This document shows positions 35,475 to 46,830 of a stretch of DNA of 64,000 nt, piece by piece. Source of the DNA: Linum tenue (Eukaryota > Streptophyta > Magnoliopsida > Malpighiales > Linaceae); the NCBI GenBank assembly GCA_946122785.1, contig CAMGYJ010000006.1, positions 37,406,066-37,470,065 of the forward strand, in the 5' to 3' direction. The notes beneath the pieces were generated by a model. It was not told the DNA's origin. It saw only the letters and a program-made list of their open reading frames with translations, and ran no database searches. How positions within the stretch are numbered: the stretch's first letter is position 1; the number at the start of each line of letters is the position of its first letter. The position numbers were made by a program, and so were the translations under genes.

Positions 35475-36994
35475 AAAAGTAGGGTGCTACAGCTCAACTC
35501 CCCCATCACATCCCAATTACCAAGAAGGATCTTAAGCCATCCACAACTAATTAAATTGTTGGATTTCTTGGGGAAGAACACTCCTTCGATCATGCCTATG
35601 AGATAGACACGAGCATATCTTTCCTTCATCTCCTTTGGACTTTCCTCGGTCAGGGGCACCCCACCGTTTGTAGGATCGTGTTGGTTTTTCATCCACTTCG
35701 TCAACCAAGTGATTGATACTTGGTTGGTCCTCAATGGTGCTAAGCGATCCGTCGCATCAACGCTCCCCTTGACTGGCACTCGCACCCCCAAAACACTGTA
35801 GATCAGCTGCTGCCAACAAGTCATATCATCTACATCCTCGGGGGGATGATCACTCACACACACCGTTTTGCCATCAATGGGCAGATGGGTTAGGATGGGG
35901 ACGTCCTTTCGTGTGATGGTGCACTCTCCTTCGCGAAAGTTGAAGGAATGTGTCTCTTTTCGCCATCTCTCCACCAATGCGGTGATGAGTTGACGATCGA
36001 TTTTTATGCCTGAAAAATGCTTAATCTACTCCAACCGTGCCTTTTTGAGAAAGGGCAAGATAACGTCGTTCCATAGGAGCACATTGGTCGTACCCCTGTA
36101 GCGAAGTATTTGGTGTGCCTCCTAGCGAAAATTTTAATGTTATTTATGATATACTAGGAAAAGTTTTTTTGATAACTAAATTAATTAATTTAACTTTGAC
36201 CATAATTTATTATAATTATATTATTAACAAACAATTTAAAATAATTCAAGCTTTTTCCAAGATATATACATAATTTCATAAAACAAACATACTCAATTAA
36301 TTAAAATAAATAACATTTTAAATGAATAATAATTTAAAGAGATACATATTCAGATATTTGAAATTAATTCAATTAATTTTGTGCACATACACATAAATCG
36401 TACTGGTTGTTTTAAATAATTTAATCGAATACAATGCAACACTCGTTAGACTCTTAGAAGAGGTATACATCTTCTTAGAAACGCAACCTTTTGGACAGAA
36501 AAAGGGGGGATCCAAGGGTCGCTTAAAACCCAATTTTCCCAGGGAATGGGAGGATCATGATAATCGCTTAAAATACCATTTCCTTAGACATGCATCTCTT
36601 TATAAAGAGTCTAAGTAAGTGGTGCTATCTATTCGATTAAATAATTGAAAACAACCAATACGATTAAAAATGATCAAATTTATTTGATATTCCACTAAGT
36701 ACATTAGCAAAATAAAAGCAAGAAATGGTGAAGAATTGTATGTACCTCGTGATCGTTCCAAATATCCCTTGAACGATGGTTGCGTTGGTCGTACAACACG
36801 GTTGGATCACTAGGTCCTTGATCAACATAATACTGTTGGTTGTATATGTCCACATTGTCCCCAACCTACGAGAGAATAACAACAAGGTTAGTGCATAGAT
36901 TAATTAAAACGGTTATAACAACAACAAAATTTTGGTAAAATTAGTACGTACCGCTTGAAATTCATCATAATAAACTACCTTTTCTTGGAACCAC
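35475..36994 (-). pseudogene. Plant mobile domain (PMD) gene, truncated
   Basis: Read on the minus strand: exon 1 from 36994 (MDEWFQEKVVYYDEFQA), exon 2 at about 36868-36746 (GPSDPTVLYDQRNHRSRDIW, the conserved N-terminal PMD block), and exon 3 from about 36122 (HQILRYRGTTNVLLWNDVIL, IKIDRQLITALVERWRKETH, FREGECTITRKDVPILTHLP). The GT/AG borders look plausible. One in-frame stop (TAG, about 36034) interrupts exon 3. The domain breaks off after SCGWLKILLGNWDVMGE, before the usual SWG-type block and the rest of the fold, so the C-terminal half is missing. PMD proteins of the MAIN/MAIL type act in genome stability and TE silencing. Transposon-borne PMDs are common and of unknown benefit. Here the gene is cargo inside MULE TIRs and almost certainly non-functional. 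Confidence 0.82.
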
Positions 36995-37152
36995 TCGTCC
37001 ATTTTTTCACGAAAGTCGGACAGAATTCGACGGGTTTTGAAGGAAAAACCAAAGAAATGTTTTCTGATGACCGATCGGACTTAGCCGCAACCAACAGACC
37101 ACTATTTCCTAGGCTTTTGGGAGGGGAGGGGGATGGCTAGAGACATAATTTT

Positions 37153-37178
37153 AGAGAGAGAGAGAGAGAGAGAGAGAA
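37153..37178. repeat. (GA)n microsatellite
   Basis: Uninterrupted AG/GA run in the 5' leader (minus sense CT) of the PMD gene. Confidence 0.9.
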
Positions 37179-37216
37179 GAATTGGTTGTGGTGTGAAAAA
37201 TGAAGAGGGGGAGTGA

Positions 37217-37225
37217 GGTATTTAT
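37217..37225 (-). promoter_or_regulatory. Putative TATA box of the MULE-borne PMD gene
   Basis: The minus strand reads CTATAAATA, about 220 bp upstream of the first PMD coding exon (36994), with a CT-rich leader including a (CT)n run (37153-37178 as GA on plus) in between. Confidence 0.55.
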
Positions 37226-37235
37226 AGTCTTTAGA

Positions 37236-37540
37236 CCGCACCCTCCAGGGGCGATTTAGTAATTTGATCCTTACCAAAACCACATCTGAAGGGAGCAGTT
37301 CACAGAGCCCGAGGCCCAAACAGTTCCTCAAGCGCGCGATCTTCGATGCTTGACGCGGATCGTTGCGGTGGCATGCGGTTGGCCGTTGGATCGCCGCCTA
37401 ATCTAACGATCATGGGAACCGCTGCGTCGTGCATGGGGACCGCTACATCAGAGGGCGGTTCTCGGGATGCCCTAGCGATGACCGCTTCCTCAGTATGCGG
37501 TTTTTGGGTAAACCACACCTGGACCGTGCGGTTTTGAAAA
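37236..37540. repeat. Right subterminal array of AACCGC-loop-GCGGTT hairpins
   Basis: Counterpart of the array at 34968-35340. Pairs include CACACCTGGACCGTGCGGTTT at about 37515-37535 (a stem-loop), ACCGC...GCGGTT at 37440-37463 and ACCGC...GCGGTTT at 37480-37504. Read on the minus strand the array again lies just upstream of a TATA box (37217-37225). Confidence 0.68.
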
Positions 37541-37621
37541 TAAGATGCTAGGTTTGGAATTTGTGTGGGCTGGGTGCTATTTTTGTATTTTTTTATATGG
37601 TGCTATTATTGGAAAAATCCC

Positions 37622-38377
37622 TGCTCTTGCACATCAATCTTCAACCATTGGTGATGAATTTGAACTCCAATGGTGATTTAAATCCCTAATTCTCCACATA
37701 GGGATCCCTGTTGTTACTTTCTTTCTCTACACAACATATTCACTTTCTCACTCTAGACTCCTTTCTCCAAAATATGATTTATGCTCCTTTATATAGTGAG
37801 ATTGTGTAAAGTTCATGGTCACCCGTCACGGCCGTGGGGTTTGCAGCGAAACCCGTAAGGTCGACTGAGTTCGCACTATATCACTTACATACTTCACGGT
37901 TTTGGTGCAATTCTCACAGTATGCAGCCGTGAGATTTGCATGCGCCCGCGATATGCTAGAGGCCTCCTGGAATTCTGCAATCTTCACGACTTGAGTGTAA
38001 TTGGCACGGTTGGCAAACCGTGACATCTGCAAATTCCCACGAGATACCTCAACCATCCTAGAACTTGTGCAATCCTCACGGTTTCAATGTGAATTTCTCG
38101 GCCTGGCCATGAGAATATGCTAAGACCGTGATCTTTGACATTTTCCTCCTTTTTGTCCTGTTTTGGCTCATTTTGTCTTAATTTCGTTGGTCTTGTCAAT
38201 TTTGACTTGCTAGGATCTAAAATACACTAAAAAATGCACAACCTAGCGTAAAGTGGCTTCAAGTACGATGAATCTCAAGTCAAACGACCAAGAAAAGGGG
38301 GTGTAGAATTAGCCTTGACTCACTCGCCTAGCGTAAAGTGGCATATATTATTCAAACGACACCTTACTACATGTGTC
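37622..38377 (-). mobile_element. Athila LTR, U3 part (right of the MULE)
   Basis: Continuation of the LTR from 31580-32232. A minus-strand TATA-like box (TATATAAAGGAG) lies at about 37787-37798, and CACGG/CCGTGA words like those of the other Athila LTR fill 37820-38130. The outer edge is uncertain because the KAONASHI-type MULE inserted at 38378-38387. Confidence 0.5.
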
Positions 38378-38540
38378 CCTCCCACGGGCCCCGGATAGCA
38401 TAACAACAGTCCTTATGTTATTAGTATAACAACAAGGGTATAGGGGTAAATTACATAAAATAAATATTTAATTAATAAGTTGTTTTCTTTTACCTGGTAT
38501 TAAATTTGAAATTCAAAATTAATAATAAAAATACATTGAA

Positions 38541-38922
38541 GTGCGCGATTCCTGTCATTTCCGTTTTCCGCTTTCCCCTCTGCTCACGAACTGCTCTCCG
38601 ACGTCTCCTTCGGTTGCTCTCTCCCTGTTCTCGCTAATTTTCCATCTGAATCGAGCGATTCCGTCTGCGGCTTGTGGATTTCCTTCGCGCGATTCCGTTT
38701 CCTTCGTCGTTGACATGAATTTCGAGGTATGTCCTCCTTTGGTGATTTCCTCCGCTAAACTGTCTTCTCCTCTGTCGTCAGTTTTGGCTTCCGAAGTCAC
38801 CGGAGTCGTTTGGCGTCGCCGGAGTTCCACTTGTATGGTGTTAGTTTGGCGTCGCCGGAGTTGCACTTGTATGGTGTTAGCTTGGCGTCGCCGTTGTCGT
38901 TTTCATTAGCATTGTCGTTGCT
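38541..38922 (+). other. 5' leader of the ULP gene, left of the nested retrotransposon
   Basis: A GC-richer block with a 122-codon frame starting at 38541. It includes a 36-bp tandem repeat (about 38810-38900, TGGCGTCGCCGGAGTT-type units, three copies). By position it is the promoter-proximal leader of the ULP transcript, split from 45008 onward by the retrotransposon. Whether the frame is translated is unknown. Confidence 0.45.
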
Positions 38923-39604
38923 TGATGAGGACATCAATGGGCCAGTCACACGTGCTAAGGCAAGGACATTGAAGGAGAAGCTTGCGACATATTTGGAGAG
39001 CTACTTTGGAGCCATGGATGTGGAGCTATTTCGAGGGAAGCCATATATGATGATTCGAGTGGAGGAAGAAGGAGGAAGTGCTGAAGAGAAGGCAGATTGC
39101 AAGAAGCAGCCTTAACGGGTTTGCTTAACGGGTCCAGCCTTAACGGGTTTACTTAACGGGTCCAGCCTTAACGGTTTGGGCTTAACGAGTTTGCTGCGCT
39201 GTTTCCGAGTTTCCTTGTTTTAAAGTCGGTTTATGATTGTTTTTCCATGTTGGAGTCGGATTTGGGTTGTATTTTGCCTATTTAAAGGGCTGAACACGTT
39301 GGTTTTGCCCTTAGACGATTATTATTGAATTTCAGAGGCTAAAGCCGAGTTCCCTACGCGGAATTTGCCCTAATTACTCTGTCGAGAATCTCCAGAGTGC
39401 TAGAGCGACTCTTATCAGCTAGGTAATCACCCTGATTGTGGCGAGCTACCCATATCGATTGCCCTTTATTCCGAGTTGAATCTGTCCGATCGATTCATAT
39501 ATCGATTGCCCTTACTCACGGGTGAGTACTGTCCGATCGATTTCCATCCTATCCGGTTCTGTTTGGTTCGAGAAGCTTGACCCTGCGCAACTTTGATTAT
39601 ATCA
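38923..39604 (+). repeat. 5' LTR of the CRM/Reina-like element
   Basis: Holds a TATTTAAA-type promoter box at about 39279-39286. Its first 190 bp can be read as the orphan C-terminal tail of the polyprotein because the 3' copy is coding. A tandem CTTAACGGGT motif array lies at 39110-39190. Confidence 0.95.
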
Positions 39605-39606
39605 AG

Positions 39607-39618
39607 TGGTATCAGAGC
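39607..39618 (+). other. Primer-binding site (initiator Met tRNA)
   Basis: TGGTATCAGAGC, two bases after the 5' LTR end, is the canonical plant PBS for the 3' end of initiator methionine tRNA. Confidence 0.92.
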
Positions 39619-39850
39619 TAAGGTTCAAATCAGTGGCGTGTTCTTGAAGTTTTTTTGAAGATCTTGTGTGTTCTTGTTTGTGTTCTTGGTGGTTTTGTGC
39701 GAGTTCTTGAAGGTCTTGGCGTGTTCTTGAGCCGCAAGACAGGAGGTTGTTTGTTCTTGAGAGTTCTTGGTGTTTCTTGCGAGGCAAGAAGCAGGTTGTG
39801 CGAGTTCTTGTTAAGTTCTTGTGTTCTTGGAATTTTCTTGCCTACCAAAC

Positions 39851-42800
39851 ATGGAAGCAGCACTCGAAGCGATCAGAAATCAATTGGAGAACATTGCTCG
39901 TGCTCAAGAAGAGCAAACAGCAAGGCTTGCCGAGCAAGCCACGAGGATGGAGGCTGTCGAGACAAGTCTCCAGCAGCCGGTTGTGGTCGACGCAAACCCT
40001 AACCCTAGACCTCGACAAGAAGAAAGGGGAAGGGAAAACCGAGCTCCTCCACCCTTGGTTCACGAAGTATAGCGTCATATGCGCCAGCATAGACGCCTTG
40101 GAATGCCTCGAGCTGAAAGGAGAGGGCGGCAGCAACATCATGAAGAGGAGTTTAATGACGAGGAAGAAGAGGGCTTTGAGGAGGATGATGATTTGCGAAA
40201 CCTCAAGGTCACGATTCCACCTTTTCGCGGTACCACGAACCCTGATGCTTATTTGGATTGGGAGCGAAAGATGGAACTAGTGTTTGATTGTCATAACTAC
40301 TCCGAGAAGAAGAAAGTGACATTGGCTTCCCTAGAGTTCTCGGATTATGCACTTGTTTGGTGGGATCAGTTGGGGACGAAACGAAGGAGAAACAGGCAGC
40401 GTCCTATTGAGACGTGGGATGAGATGAAAGGAATTATGAGGGATCGGTTTGTACCGAGTTCCCATTTGCGAGATATGTATCAAAACCTCCAGCTTCTCCG
40501 GCAAGGAACTAAAAGCATTGAAGATTATCACAAGGAGTTGGAAGTGTTGATGATACGTGCTGATGTGAGAGAGGACCGCGAGGCTACCATAGCTCGTTTT
40601 CTGTATGGTCTCAATCGAGAGATCAAGAACGTGGTGGAGATACAACCGTTCCTTGAACTTGAAGATTTGGTGGATATGGCAAGTAAAGTGGAACGACAAC
40701 TCCGAAATAGGAGGTTTCAACCCTCCATGAATTCTACACGTTCGAGCCAAGGAGTTGCAACCAAACCTAAGCCGCAACTGCCGGTGAAAGAAGCTCCTAG
40801 ACCCGCGGCAAGGGCTGATGGTGCAAATCCGGTTATGAAGCAAGGTGGATCGTCGGGGGAAATTCGTTGTTTCAAATGCCATGGAAGAGGACACATTGCG
40901 AGCCAGTGTGCCAATAAGAAGACCCTGATCTTGCTTGATAATGGTGAGTATGTATCGGAGGAAGAGGAAGAGACCACCGATTCTGATGTCGATGAGTCTA
41001 TGGAAATGGAACCACCTCCAGGCAGCTTATTTGTAGCACGGAGAGTATTGTCTGTGCAGCCTAAGGAGGAGAGTGAACAGAGGGAAACTATCTTCCATAC
41101 GAGATGTGTAGTTGATGGGAAGTTGCTGTCTCTAGTGATCGATGGAGGAAGTTGCACGAACGTTGTGAGCGCGTGTGCGGTGAAGAGGCTAGGGCTGCCT
41201 ACGTTGAAGCATCCAAAGCCATACACGCTGCAATGGCTTAACGATCACGGATCCATCAAAGTCACAAAGCAGGCACTAATGAAGTTCGAGATTGGAGATT
41301 ACAAAGATGAGATTTTGTGTGATATAGTGCCTATGCAAGCTGCACATGTGCTTTTTGGCAGGCCATGGCTATTTGATCGACAAGCACAGCATGATGGAGT
41401 GACAAATAAGTACAAGTTGCAACATGGAGGAAAGAAGTTTGTGTTGAAGCCTCTGTCTCCCAGTGAAGTATATCGAGATCAACTCCAAATGCAGCAACGT
41501 CGAGAGCAAGAAAAGGCAAGTAATGCCTCGGCCAAGAAAGGAGAAGAGGGAGCTGGAATTGTAGATTCGAAGGCAGTGATGCTAGCACGCAATGGAGATT
41601 TGAAGCAAGCTGCCTGTGCACGAGAACCTTTGATTGTGCTCATGTACAGGGACGTGCTGCTCAATCAAGAGCTAGTCCAAGAAGTTCCAGCCGAAGCAAG
41701 AGTGGTGTTGGATGAGTTCGAGGATGTGTTTCCAGAGGAAGCACCGAAGGGGCTGCCTCCTATTCGCGGAATTGAGCACCAAATTGATTTCGTGCCGGGA
41801 GCTCAAATTCCAAACAAGGCAGCATATCGAGCTAACCCGGAAGAGACCAAAGAGCTGCAAAGGCAGATTGACGAGCTCATGGAGAAGGGGCATGTTTGAG
41901 AAAGTTTGAGCCCGTGTGCAGTTCCGGTGATTCTCGTGCCAAAGAAGGATCACACCTGGCGGATGTGTGTAGACTGCCGAGCCATCAATCAAATTACAGT
42001 TAAGTATCGTCATCCAATTCCACGATTAGATGATATGCTTGATGAATTACATGGCTCTACGGTGTTTTCCAACATTGATTTGAGATCAGGTTACCACCAA
42101 ATTCGTATGAAGGAGGGAGACGAGTGGAAGACTGCGTTTAAGACCAAGCAGGGTCTATACGAATGGATGGTGATGCCCTTTGGTTTAACCAATGCTCCTA
42201 GCACGTTCATGAGGCTGATGAACCATGTTTTGAGGCCATTCATTGGCAAGTTCGTGGTCGTATACTTCGACGACATTCTAATCTACTCAAAGTGCATGGA
42301 GGATCATCTCAATCACTTGAGAGAGGTGTTGGCGATGTTGAGAAAGGAGAAATTGTATGCTAACCTCAAGAAGTGCTCGTTTTGAACTTCTAGTGTTATT
42401 TTTCTTGGTTTTGTGGTGAGTGCAGATGGAGTCAAGGTGGATGAAGAGAAGGTGAAAGCAATTCGCGATTGGCCTATTCCAACCAACGTGAATGAGGTGC
42501 GGAGCTTTCATGGGCTTGCTGGATTTTATCATCGATTTGTGCCCAACTTCAGCACCATTGCCGCACCATTGACATCCATCATCAAGAAGAACGTGACGTT
42601 CTATTGGAGAGAGGAGCAGACCAGAGCATTCGAGCTGCTCAAGCACAAGCTCACGCATTCACCTATTCTGATGTTGCCGGATTTCAATAAGACATTCGAG
42701 GTGGAGTGTGATGCTTCTGGTTTGGGAATTGGAGCAGTGTTGATGCAAGAGAAGAAGCCGATTGCTTACTTCAGCGAGAAGTTGAGAGGGGCTGCCCTCA

Positions 42801-44518
42801 ACTATCCGACGTACGACAAGGAGCTTTATGCTCTAGTTCGAGCCTTAGAGACATGGCAGCACTATCTTTGGCCGAAGGAGTTCGTGATTCACACTGATCA
42901 CGAGTCGTTGAAGTATTTGAAAGCTCAACACAAGCTGAATAAGAGACATGCTCGATGGGTTGAGTTCATTGAGTCCTTTCCATATGTGATCAAGTACAAG
43001 CAGGGCAAAGAAAATGTAGTTGCTGATGCCCTATCTCGAAGACATTCGTTGATCACGACAATGGGGGTGAAGTATTTGGGTTTCGAGCATATCAAGGAGC
43101 TCTATTCTGATGATGCTGACTTTGAGGAGATCTATAGAGCTTGTGAGCAGCATGGCGATGGAAAGTTCTATCGAAGTGATGGCTACTTGTTTCGAGCTAA
43201 CCTGTTGTGTATTCCTCGATCATCACTTCGAGAGTTGATGTTGAAAGAGGCTCATGGAGGAGGCTTAATGGCACATTTCGGTGTAGACAAGACGCTGAGT
43301 TGTCTACAAGAGCACTTCTATTGGCCGCACATGAAGGGAGACGTGGAGAATCTGTGTGCGAGGTGTGTGGAGTGCAAGCAGGCCAAGTCGAAGGTGCAAT
43401 CATCTGGATTGTACATACCGCTACCGATTCCATATGTTCCATGGATCGACATCTCTACGGATTTTGTGCTTGGTTTGCCGCGGACAAGGAAGGGAAGAGA
43501 TTCGATTTTCGTGGTGGTGGATCGATTCTCGAAGATGGCACACTTTATCCCATGCCATAAGACTGACGATGCGGTTAACGTGACTGATTTTTTTTCCAGG
43601 GAAGTGGTGCGATTGCATGGGATGCCGCGTTCCATAGTATCCGATCGAGATACTAAGTTTCTGAGTTTCTTCTGGAAGACGTTGTGGAGCAAACTGGGGA
43701 CAAAGCTGTTGTTCTCTACTACATGTCACCCTCAAACCGATGGGCAAACAGAGGTGGTCAATCGAACATTATCCCAGATGCTTCGAGCTGTGATGAAGAG
43801 CAACATCAAGGTTTGGGAGGACTGCCTTCCCCATGTAGAGTTTGCTTACAACAGGATGGTGCACTCGACGACGAAGTTCACTCCGTTTGAGATCGTGTAT
43901 GGTTTCAATCCACTCACTCCATTGGATTTGATACCATTACCTTTGAATGAGCAGGTCAATCTCGATGGAGCCAAGAAAGCTGAGTTCGTGAAGAGTTTAC
44001 ATGAGAAGGCGAGATTGAACATTGAGAGAAGGACGGAGCAGATCATGCGCAATGTGAACAAAAACAGGAAACCGAGGCACTTTGAAGTTGGCGACTGGGT
44101 GTGGGTGCATTTGAGGAAGGAGAGGTTTCCCTAGCAGAGGAAATCGAAGTTAATGCCCAGATGTGATGGTCCTTTCCAGGTGGTTTCGAAGATTGGAAGC
44201 AATGCCTACAAGATCGACTTGCCGGGAGAGTATGGAGTAAGTGCAACGTTTAATGTTTCTGACCTTGCACCTTATTTGGATGGCAATTCGAATTTGAGGG
44301 CAAATCCTTTTGAAGAAGGAGGGGCTGATGAGGACATCAATGGGCCAGTCACACGTGCTAAGGCAAGGACATTGAAGGAGAAGCTTGCGACATATTTGGA
44401 GAGCTACTTTGGAGCCATGGATGTGGAGCTATTTCGAGGGAAGCCATATATGATGATTCGAGTGGAGGAAGAAGGAGGAAGTGCTGAAGAGAAGGCAGAT
44501 TGCAAGAAGCAGCCTTAA
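39851..44518 (+). pseudogene. Gag-Pol polyprotein, one frame with four in-frame stops
   Basis: About 1556 codons from ATG 39851, all in one frame without a frameshift. Order: coiled Gag N-terminus; capsid (ALVWWDQL, FVPSSHLRDMYQ, about 95-200); zinc knuckle CFKCHGRGHIASQC (about 340); protease DGGS (about 430); reverse transcriptase with YFDD (about 804); RNase H with DASG, KELYALV, HTDHE and ADALSR (about 953-1065); integrase HHCC (HGGG...CVECKQAK) and DDE (STDF, SDRDTKF, TEVVNR); then a GPFQVVSKIGSNAYKI module and the PVTRAKA tail in the LTR. Stops: TAG 40070, TGA 41897, TGA 42383, TAG 44132; the first two are one C-to-T step from Gln/Arg codons. All catalytic residues seem present, so inactivation is recent. 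Confidence 0.93.
44311..44325 (+). other. Polypurine tract
   Basis: TGAAGAAGGAGGGGC directly precedes the 3' LTR and overlaps the polyprotein frame (FEEGGA). Confidence 0.8.
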
Positions 44519-45007
44519 CGGGTTTGCTTAACGGGTCCAGCCTTAACGGGTTTACTTAACGGGTCCAGGCTTAACGGTTTGGGCTTAACGGGTTTGCTGC
44601 GCTGTTTCCAAGTTTCCTTGTTTTAAAGTCGGTTTATGATTGTTTTTCCATGTTGGAGTCGGATTTGGGTTGTATTTTGCCTATTTAAAGGGATGAACAC
44701 GTTGGTTTTGCCCTTAGACGATTATTATTGAATTTCAGAGGCTAAAGCCGAGTTCCCTACGCGGAATTTGCCCTAATTACTCTGTCGAGAATCTCCAGAG
44801 TGCTAGAGCGACTCTTATAAGCTAGGTAATCACCCTGGTTGTGGTGAGCTACCCATATCGATTGCCCTTTATTCCGAGTTGAATCTGTCCGATCGATTCA
44901 TATATCGATTGCCCTTACTCACGGGTGAGTACTGTCCGATCGATTTCCATCCTATCCGGTTCTGTTTGGTTCGAGAAGCTTGACCCTGTGCAACTTTGAT
45001 TATATCA
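44326..45007 (+). repeat. 3' LTR of the CRM/Reina-like element
   Basis: Identical in length to the 5' LTR. The reading frame of the polyprotein continues for about 63 codons into it and stops at 44516-44518. Confidence 0.95.
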
Positions 45008-45012
45008 TTGCT

Positions 45013-45801
45013 TGCTGCTGCTATTGAATTTATAATCGTCGTTTTCATGTTTGCACTTTGTTACTTTCGTTTTCCACTTTTCTGCAATGTTTTGACGCTT
45101 CCTGTCTAAATTTGTTGTAGGAGACGAGGAAATTTCATACCTGTGCGTTTTGGTTAGGTTTTGTTGAATGTTTCTTCATTTTTGTGGTGTGCTTTCCATA
45201 TTTTAGGGTTTCTGGTTTCTCATGAGTTGTTTGTGGTGTGGTGTTCAGTAGTTCTGTTGTTTTGCTCTTTATTTTGGTGGTGCGCTTTGTGTTTGGTGAT
45301 AGTTATGGTGTTGGTGGGTTCGATTGGGGCCTTTCTGGAGGGTTTTAATAAAACTATTGTGTATTTCCAGGCTGCTGTTGGTGGTTCTTTTAAAATGTTT
45401 TGTGGCTTGTGTTTCGGATTTCATAGTTTGGTTTAGGAGATTTACTGGTGTGCATTTGCAGTTGTTGTTTGTCTCCATTACATTTGATTATTGAGTCGTT
45501 TGTGGTGGTGTTCAGTAGTTCTGTTGTTTTGTTCTTTATTTTGGTGGTGCGCTTTGTGTTTGGTGACATTTAGCATGTTTGTGGGTTCGATTGGGGCTTT
45601 TCTGTAGGTTTTTAATACAACTATGGTGTATTTCCAGGCTGATGTTGGTGGTTCATTTGCAGTTGTTGTTTGTCTCCTTTAAATTTGATTATTGGATTGT
45701 TTTCATGGTTGTATAGTTTGCATTAGGCCTTTGATGGTTTGCATTTTAGATGTTCTGGTATTAGATTGCTTCTGTTGGTTTGTGTTTTGGTTGCTTTGTA
45801 G
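45013..45801 (+). other. ULP gene leader/intron with 267-bp tandem duplication
   Basis: Non-coding, T/G-rich. A block starting TTCAGTAGTTCTGTTG at 45244 recurs at 45511 (period 267) with high similarity through GTGTATTTCCAGGCTG. It ends in a pyrimidine tract and TTTGTAG acceptor at 45801, just before the ULP start codon. Confidence 0.65.
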
Positions 45802-46484
45802 GCATGGCACCTGCTAAGAAACGTGCAGTAAAGGGGAAACAAAAGAAAAAAGTTCCAACACCTAAGCGAGAGAAAGATGGTGTTTCTCCTGTGCCTGGAA
45901 AGCCGGATAAGAGGCATCGCAGTAATACTAATCGGATTCTTGCCATTATGGATGCTGACAGTACAACTGACGAAAAACTGCGGATGCTTGATCCTCTGGG
46001 TTTTAGGGGTGTGTCGAGGGTTAAGCTTACGAGACTCTCGAATAATTTTACTGAATGGCTTTGCAAAAGTTTTGATGTCAGTTCAAGGTCTTTCCCGCTG
46101 CTTCGGTCAGGGAAGTTTAATATTGGAGAGGCAGATGTGGAGAGAGTCTATGGTTTGCCGTGTGGACCTTATGCTGTTAAGCTGGATATGTTCAGTTCAG
46201 CCCAGAGGCACAAGTGGGGAATTGAGTTAGGGCTTTCCAATACTAGGAAATGAAAGGCGACATTGACGAACGTTAAACTGGTATTGGAAGAGGAGAAGGA
46301 CAATAAGAAGTGGAGGGTTCTTTTTGTGCTGTATGCTATGGAGGCAGTTCTGTGTCCCAGTGGCTGACCATTTTAATGGAAGTATGGTTGAAGTGGTTCA
46401 ATCAAAATCAAAGTTCCCTGGTGACGTTCTTCTTCTTTTTGTAAGTAGATAAATATACCTCTTTTTGAATTTTGGTTTACTGTT

Positions 46485-46830
46485 TCATTTATGGTTTGTT
46501 TATTGACGAATGTGGTGTGGTTGAAGATGTTTATGGTTTGTTTAAAAATATTTATGGTTTGGTTTTTCCCCCTCCGTTATAATGTTTCTAATATAGTTTA
46601 TCATTTATGGTTTGTTTATTGACGAATATGGTGTGGTTGAAGATGTTTATGATTTGTTTAAAAATATTTATGGTTTGGTTTTTACCCCTTGTTATAATGT
46701 TTCCGCAGTTTATCATTTATGGTTTGTTTATTGACTAATGTGGTGTGCTTGAAGATGTTTATGGTTTGTTTAAAAATATTTATGGTTTAGTTTCCCCCCT
46801 GTTATAATTTTCTGGTATAGTTTATCATTT
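46485..46830 (+). repeat. Intronic tandem repeat, about 115 bp x 3
   Basis: Units start TTTATGGTTTGTTTATTGAC at about 46489, 46608 and 46719 and run through TTTATGGTTTG and GTTATAAT to AGTTTATCA. It lies in an intron of the ULP gene. Confidence 0.75.

Larger units (their letters stand above)
32233..37621 (-). mobile_element. Mutator-like element carrying a plant mobile domain gene
   Basis: Flanked by a perfect 9-bp duplication TGCTCTTGC (32224-32232, 37622-37630). Outer termini are inverted: left GGGATTTTTCCAGAAATAG, right strand GGGATTTTTCCAATAATAG. The inner TIR continues with TAGCACCCAG and CCACACAAATTCC at both ends. It lacks a MULE transposase and carries a PMD gene on the minus strand. 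After subtracting the nested LTR element (32278-34934) it is about 2.7 kb. PMD domains are known cargo of plant MULEs and Ty3/Gypsy elements. Confidence 0.9.
38923..45007 (+). mobile_element. Young Ty3/Gypsy retrotransposon (CRM/Reina-like), nested in the MULE
   Basis: LTRs 38923-39604 and 44326-45007, both 682 bp, TGATGAGG...TTATATCA, differing at about 8 positions by eye (about 98.8% identity). The perfect 5-bp TSD TTGCT lies at 38918-38922 and 45008-45012. PBS for initiator Met tRNA; polypurine tract GAAGAAGGAGGGG. One continuous gag-pol frame in the order gag-protease-RT-RNase H-integrase. No classic chromodomain was seen. The polyprotein tail (GPVTRAKARTLKEKL) is encoded inside the 3' LTR, as in the CRM group. 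Confidence 0.95.

Noticed and set aside
40331..41226. Minus-strand ORFs of 169 and 187 codons opposite gag
   Set aside because: They mirror the well-supported gag frame and show no domain of their own.
43197..43747. Several overlapping ORFs of more than 100 codons on both strands within integrase
   Set aside because: Shadows of the Ty3/Gypsy integrase frame.
45780..46253. Treating the 157-codon frame starting MCFGCFVG as the ULP start
   Set aside because: The ATG at 45804 directly after a TTTGTAG acceptor gives the basic MAPAKKRA start; the upstream codons lie in the intron.
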